Shown: positions 4,834 to 6,980 of the stretch, piece by piece
How positions within the stretch are numbered: position 1 is the first letter of the stretch
Layout of the letters: every line of letters begins with the position of its first letter
Assembly (NCBI GenBank): GCA_009779015.1
Contig: WRFC01000041.1
Coordinates: 1 to 6,980, forward strand
Direction: 5' to 3'
Length of the DNA stretch: 6,980 nt
From: Coriobacteriia bacterium
GTDB taxonomy: Bacteria > Actinomycetota > Coriobacteriia > Coriobacteriales > UBA8131
Notes under the pieces: model-generated
The model's input: only the letters and a program-made list of their open reading frames with translations
What the model was told of the DNA's origin: nothing
The model's database searches: none
Made by a program: the position numbers and the translations under genes

Positions 4834-5541
4834 ATGCCACTAAGATTTATTGGCAACGCCACGAATACTGTGGATAAGAGCGGACGTATCCCCCTGCCGG
4901 TGATCATCCGCCGTGAATTAGAAGAGGGTGAAACCGAGTTTGTATTGGTTCGCGACGGTCAGGCCTTTCCCTGTATCAGCATGCATACAAAAGTGACATT
5001 CGAACTGTTTTCTCGAAAGATGGTCGCACATTCCGAGGCCAACGCCCAAGACGAAGACGGCCTAGATCCGACAGATGAGAACGTCGTCCGGGCAGCAGCG
5101 GGTACTATTGGGAGGTCTGAGAAGGTCACCTTAGACTCGGCCAAACGCTTGACTATCAAAAAAGAGATGCTCAATTACGCCGGCATCACAGACACGGCCG
5201 TCTTTGTGGGTATGGGCGACTACATTAGGATCTTTGCGCCTGAGGTCTGGGCCGAGTACATGAGAGATTTTACGCCCGCGCAGCAGGTCCAACAAATTAA
5301 GCAGGCGAAAGCCGCGAAGTCCGCCCTGGCCGCTCAGCTGGCGAATGCCCAGGCCATTGCCGCCCAGGCCGCCCAGGCTGCCCAGGCTGCCAACGAGCAG
5401 TTGAACGCCGCCATGGCTGCGCAGGCCGCTGCCGCCCAACAAGCCCAGGCCGCCCAGGCTGCCGCTGCCCAGCTGGCCGCCCAGATCGCCGCCGGTTTGC
5501 CCATCAATATAGCCACACCAGCTCAGACAGCTGAGGCATAA
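4834..5541 (+). CDS. mraZ: MraZ transcriptional regulator with long Ala/Gln-rich tail
   Basis: The 235-residue product lies immediately upstream of rsmH, the canonical mraZ position. The N-terminal half has FIGNATNTVDKSGRIPLP (residues 5-22) with an intact DxxGR. The second half has LDSAKRLTIKKEMLNYAGITD (100-120), where the Gly of DxxGR is replaced (DSAKR), then FVGMGDYIRIFAPEVW (124-139). The MraZ fold should end near residue 145. Residues 147-225 form an Ala/Gln-rich segment predicted to be helical, roughly 80 residues longer than typical MraZ. The insert at 67-85 (HSEANAQDEDGLDPTDEN) is acidic. The expected role is a nucleoid-associated ring repressing its own operon and opposing RsmH. 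The start is fixed by conserved MraZ N-terminal sequence and the G-tract Shine-Dalgarno. rsmH follows after 68 bp. Confidence 0.93.
   Translation: MPLRFIGNATNTVDKSGRIPLPVIIRRELEEGETEFVLVRDGQAFPCISMHTKVTFELFSRKMVAHSEANAQDEDGLDPTDENVVRAAAGTIGRSEKVTLDSAKRLTIKKEMLNYAGITDTAVFVGMGDYIRIFAPEVWAEYMRDFTPAQQVQQIKQAKAAKSALAAQLANAQAIAAQAAQAAQAANEQLNAAMAAQAAAAQQAQAAQAAAAQLAAQIAAGLPINIATPAQTAEA
5362..5388 (+). repeat. 9-bp tandem repeat encoding Ala-Gln-Ala in mraZ2
   Basis: GCCCAGGCC, GCCCAGGCT and GCCCAGGCT run in tandem and encode AQA triplets. Related GCCCAGGCC-GCCCAGGCT copies recur at 5443-5460. The repeats underlie the Ala/Gln tail and are a plausible site for length change by slippage. Confidence 0.7.
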
Positions 5542-5557
5542 GAAAGGCCTGCCCCGG

Positions 5558-5572
5558 TGCCTGGCCAAGGCA
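5558..5572 (+). other. small hairpin in the mraZ-rsmH gap
   Basis: TGCCT (5558-5562) pairs with AGGCA (5568-5572) around a five-base loop in a GC-rich spacer. There is no T-tract, so it is unlikely to be a terminator. It may affect translation of rsmH, whose TTG start lies 38 bases downstream. Confidence 0.3.
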
Positions 5573-5609
5573 AGCGGCCCGCAGCCCCGGAGGCAAGCAA
5601 CGACGAACA

Positions 5610-6578
5610 TTGACAGATGAATACCGACATAGCGCAGTGATGGTCGATGAGGTCGACCACCTTCTGGACTTGCAGCCGGGCGAGGTCTTCGTCGACTGTA
5701 CCGTTGGCGGCGGCGGCCATAGCCTGGTACTGGCCCAACGGCTTTTGCCCGATGGGCAGCTGGTCGCCATCGACCAAGACCATGTAGCACTTGATACAGC
5801 ATTTGAAAGACTCTCCCAAAAATTCCCAAATCTAGCCATTTCGACCCTTTCTGGCAACTTCGGTAACCTCGACAAGCTGCTTTTAAGCTTGGATATCGTG
5901 GCTGTCGATGCCTTTCTCATGGACCTTGGTGTCAGCTCTTATCAGCTTGACACCCCGGGCCGTGGTTTCTCCTATGCAAGGGGAGGGCCACTTGACATGC
6001 GCTTGGATCCAGGTTCTCAAACCCTAACCGCAGCTGAGATCGTAAATACCCTAAACGAAGCAGATCTCGCCTGGATTCTTGCAAATTACGGAGAGGAGCG
6101 CTGGGCCCAGCGGATTGCCAAGGCCATCGTCGCGCGGCGCGCCCAAAAAGAGTTTGAGACGACCGACGTGCTGGCCGAGACGATCCGCGAGGCGATTCCC
6201 GCAGCCGCCCGGCGGACAGGCGGTAACCCGGCCAAACGCAGCTTTCAGGCCATCCGGATCGCCGTCAACGGCGAGCTTGAGGCCTTAGAGAACGGGCTCG
6301 AGGCCGCCTTGCGCTGGCTCAGCCCAGGTGGCCGCATCGCCGTGTTGAGCTATCACTCGTTAGAGGACCGCATCGCCAAGCGCGTCTTTGCCGAGGCCCA
6401 AAGCCCCCCAGGGCGCCCACCTGCAGAGACGGTCTATTCCTATGGCAGCCAGTCGGTATTCGAAGTTTTGACCAAGCGGCCTCTGGTGCCGACCGAGCAA
6501 GAGGTTGCAAACAACCCGCGCAGCGCCTCGGCTAAGCTCAGGGCCTTGCGCCGACGATCAGATAAAGAGGGTGCCTGA
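5610..6578 (+). CDS. rsmH: 16S rRNA (cytosine1402-N4)-methyltransferase RsmH
   Basis: The 322-residue product has normal length and all main motifs. These are HSAVMVDEV (7-15), the SAM-binding VDCTVGGGGHS (28-38), AIDQD (53-57), FLMDLGVSSYQLDTPGRGFSY (102-122), GPLDMRLD (126-133), NYGEERWAQRIAKAI (159-173), FQAIRIAVNGELEAL (212-226) and VLSYHSLEDRIAKRVF (245-260). RsmH uses S-adenosylmethionine to N4-methylate C1402 in the ribosomal P site; it was formerly called MraW. The Cys-containing segment that many homologues carry after the SLEDR motif is absent, replaced by QSPPGRPPAETVYSYGSQS (264-282). The start is TTG at 5610: no ATG or GTG occurs in frame upstream before a stop, and later starts would delete the conserved HSAVM. 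The Shine-Dalgarno GGAGG (5589-5593) is 16 bases away, unusually far. Confidence 0.97.
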   Translation: MTDEYRHSAVMVDEVDHLLDLQPGEVFVDCTVGGGGHSLVLAQRLLPDGQLVAIDQDHVALDTAFERLSQKFPNLAISTLSGNFGNLDKLLLSLDIVAVDAFLMDLGVSSYQLDTPGRGFSYARGGPLDMRLDPGSQTLTAAEIVNTLNEADLAWILANYGEERWAQRIAKAIVARRAQKEFETTDVLAETIREAIPAAARRTGGNPAKRSFQAIRIAVNGELEALENGLEAALRWLSPGGRIAVLSYHSLEDRIAKRVFAEAQSPPGRPPAETVYSYGSQSVFEVLTKRPLVPTEQEVANNPRSASAKLRALRRRSDKEGA

Positions 6579-6648
6579 GCAGGCCAGCCAGGCACAGATG
6601 ATAAAGACAGAGAGAAAAGCAGACCAGCGAGAACCAGGGAGAAGAAAG

Positions 6649-6980
6649 ATGTCAAACGCAGCATCCAGATACTACAGTGACTATGACAACAACGGCTATC
6701 GGTCTGACTATCATAGAGGCACCAACGATCAAAGCTATTATGCTAGTGATAGCTCCAGCCGCCGCAGCAACACGGGCGTCTACAGTGGCAGCAACAACAG
6801 CAGCAGCAACAGTGGCGGCAACTACCGCAGCCCGGGCAGGCCAGGCGCCTATCGGCAGCCCTACCGCACCCCGGAGCGCACGGCTGTTCCGTCACGCGCC
6901 GCCGCTTACGTCGGATCGCCGGCCTACGCCGGTGCCTCCGCCAACGCCGCATACGCCGGTACCTCTGCCTACGCCACCCC
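6649..6980 (+). CDS. Low-complexity protein in ftsL position, 3'-truncated by the window edge
   Basis: The frame is open from the ATG at 6649 to the right edge (110 codons, no stop). A good purine-rich Shine-Dalgarno (AGGGAG, 6636-6641) precedes it by seven bases. An in-frame ATG at 6598 lacks one. The visible protein starts MSNAASRYYSDYDNNGYRSD, is rich in Ser, Asn, Tyr and Gly, then passes through a Pro/Arg stretch into Ala/Tyr/Gly repeats (AYAGASANA, AYAGTSAYA). No domain or membrane helix is visible yet, and it is likely disordered and cytoplasmic. In dcw clusters the gene after rsmH is usually ftsL, a short bitopic divisome protein. This could be an FtsL with a long disordered N-terminus, but that is context only. 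Confidence 0.65.
   Translation, partial: MSNAASRYYSDYDNNGYRSDYHRGTNDQSYYASDSSSRRSNTGVYSGSNNSSSNSGGNYRSPGRPGAYRQPYRTPERTAVPSRAAAYVGSPAYAGASANAAYAGTSAYAT
6922..6975 (+). repeat. 27-bp imperfect tandem repeat, two units
   Basis: Two units (6922-6948 and 6949-6975) encode AYAGASANA and AYAGTSAYA. A shorter related stretch, AYVGSP, precedes them at 6904-6921. The array may continue past the window edge. Confidence 0.6.

Noticed and set aside
5131..5829. Long minus-strand open frames (232 and 138 residues) opposite mraZ2 and rsmH
   Set aside because: They lie antisense to well-conserved genes, have Gly/Leu-rich or Ser/Arg-rich low-complexity translations, and show no family motif or ribosome-binding site.

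Overview
The window reads as the 5' end of a bacterial division/cell-wall (dcw) cluster plus the housekeeping genes before it. All recognised genes are on the + strand. The sequence is moderately GC-rich, with AT-rich gaps in front of the two mraZ genes. A DUF1385 membrane protein, a DUF3866 protein, YebC and an mraZ-rsmH pair together suggest an actinobacterial relative. My best guess is class Coriobacteriia, from family memory only; a Clostridia-type Firmicute is the main alternative.

Layout. Positions 1-831 hold the C-terminal part of a DUF1385 (YqhQ-like) membrane protein that enters from the left edge. Positions 901-1659 hold yebC, a translation-associated factor. Positions 1727-2848 hold a DUF3866 protein of unknown function. 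An AT-rich gap (2849-3132) carries promoter-like sequences and two oppositely oriented, 10-bp-phased sets of AGTGG-type boxes that resemble MraZ operators. Then come a compact MraZ paralogue (3133-3573, start reassigned from the open frame's first codon), a XerD tyrosine recombinase (3589-4599) 15 bp behind it, and a second regulatory gap (4600-4833). This gap holds a compound hairpin, an extended -10 overlapped by a TGGGA-N5-TGGTA MraZ-type operator, and a G9 Shine-Dalgarno tract. A long MraZ with an Ala/Gln tail (4834-5541), rsmH (5610-6578) and the start of a low-complexity protein in the usual ftsL position (6649 to the right edge) complete the window.

How the genes work together. MraZ normally represses its own dcw operon by binding direct repeats of TGGGN spaced 5 nt apart, and RsmH methylates C1402 of 16S rRNA. 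Here there are two divergent MraZ-family genes. One is apparently co-transcribed with the chromosome-dimer recombinase gene xerD and the other with rsmH. Each has its own operator-like boxes, and the two promoter regions share the identical extended -10 string TGGTAAAAT. This suggests a duplicated MraZ circuit linking chromosome resolution to septum synthesis (inference).

The most unusual features are the paired MraZ circuit, the mirrored box array around position 2978.5, and an 18-bp tandem repeat that has amplified the conserved C-terminal AAHPR hexapeptide of XerD into a 35-residue tail and continues past its stop codon.
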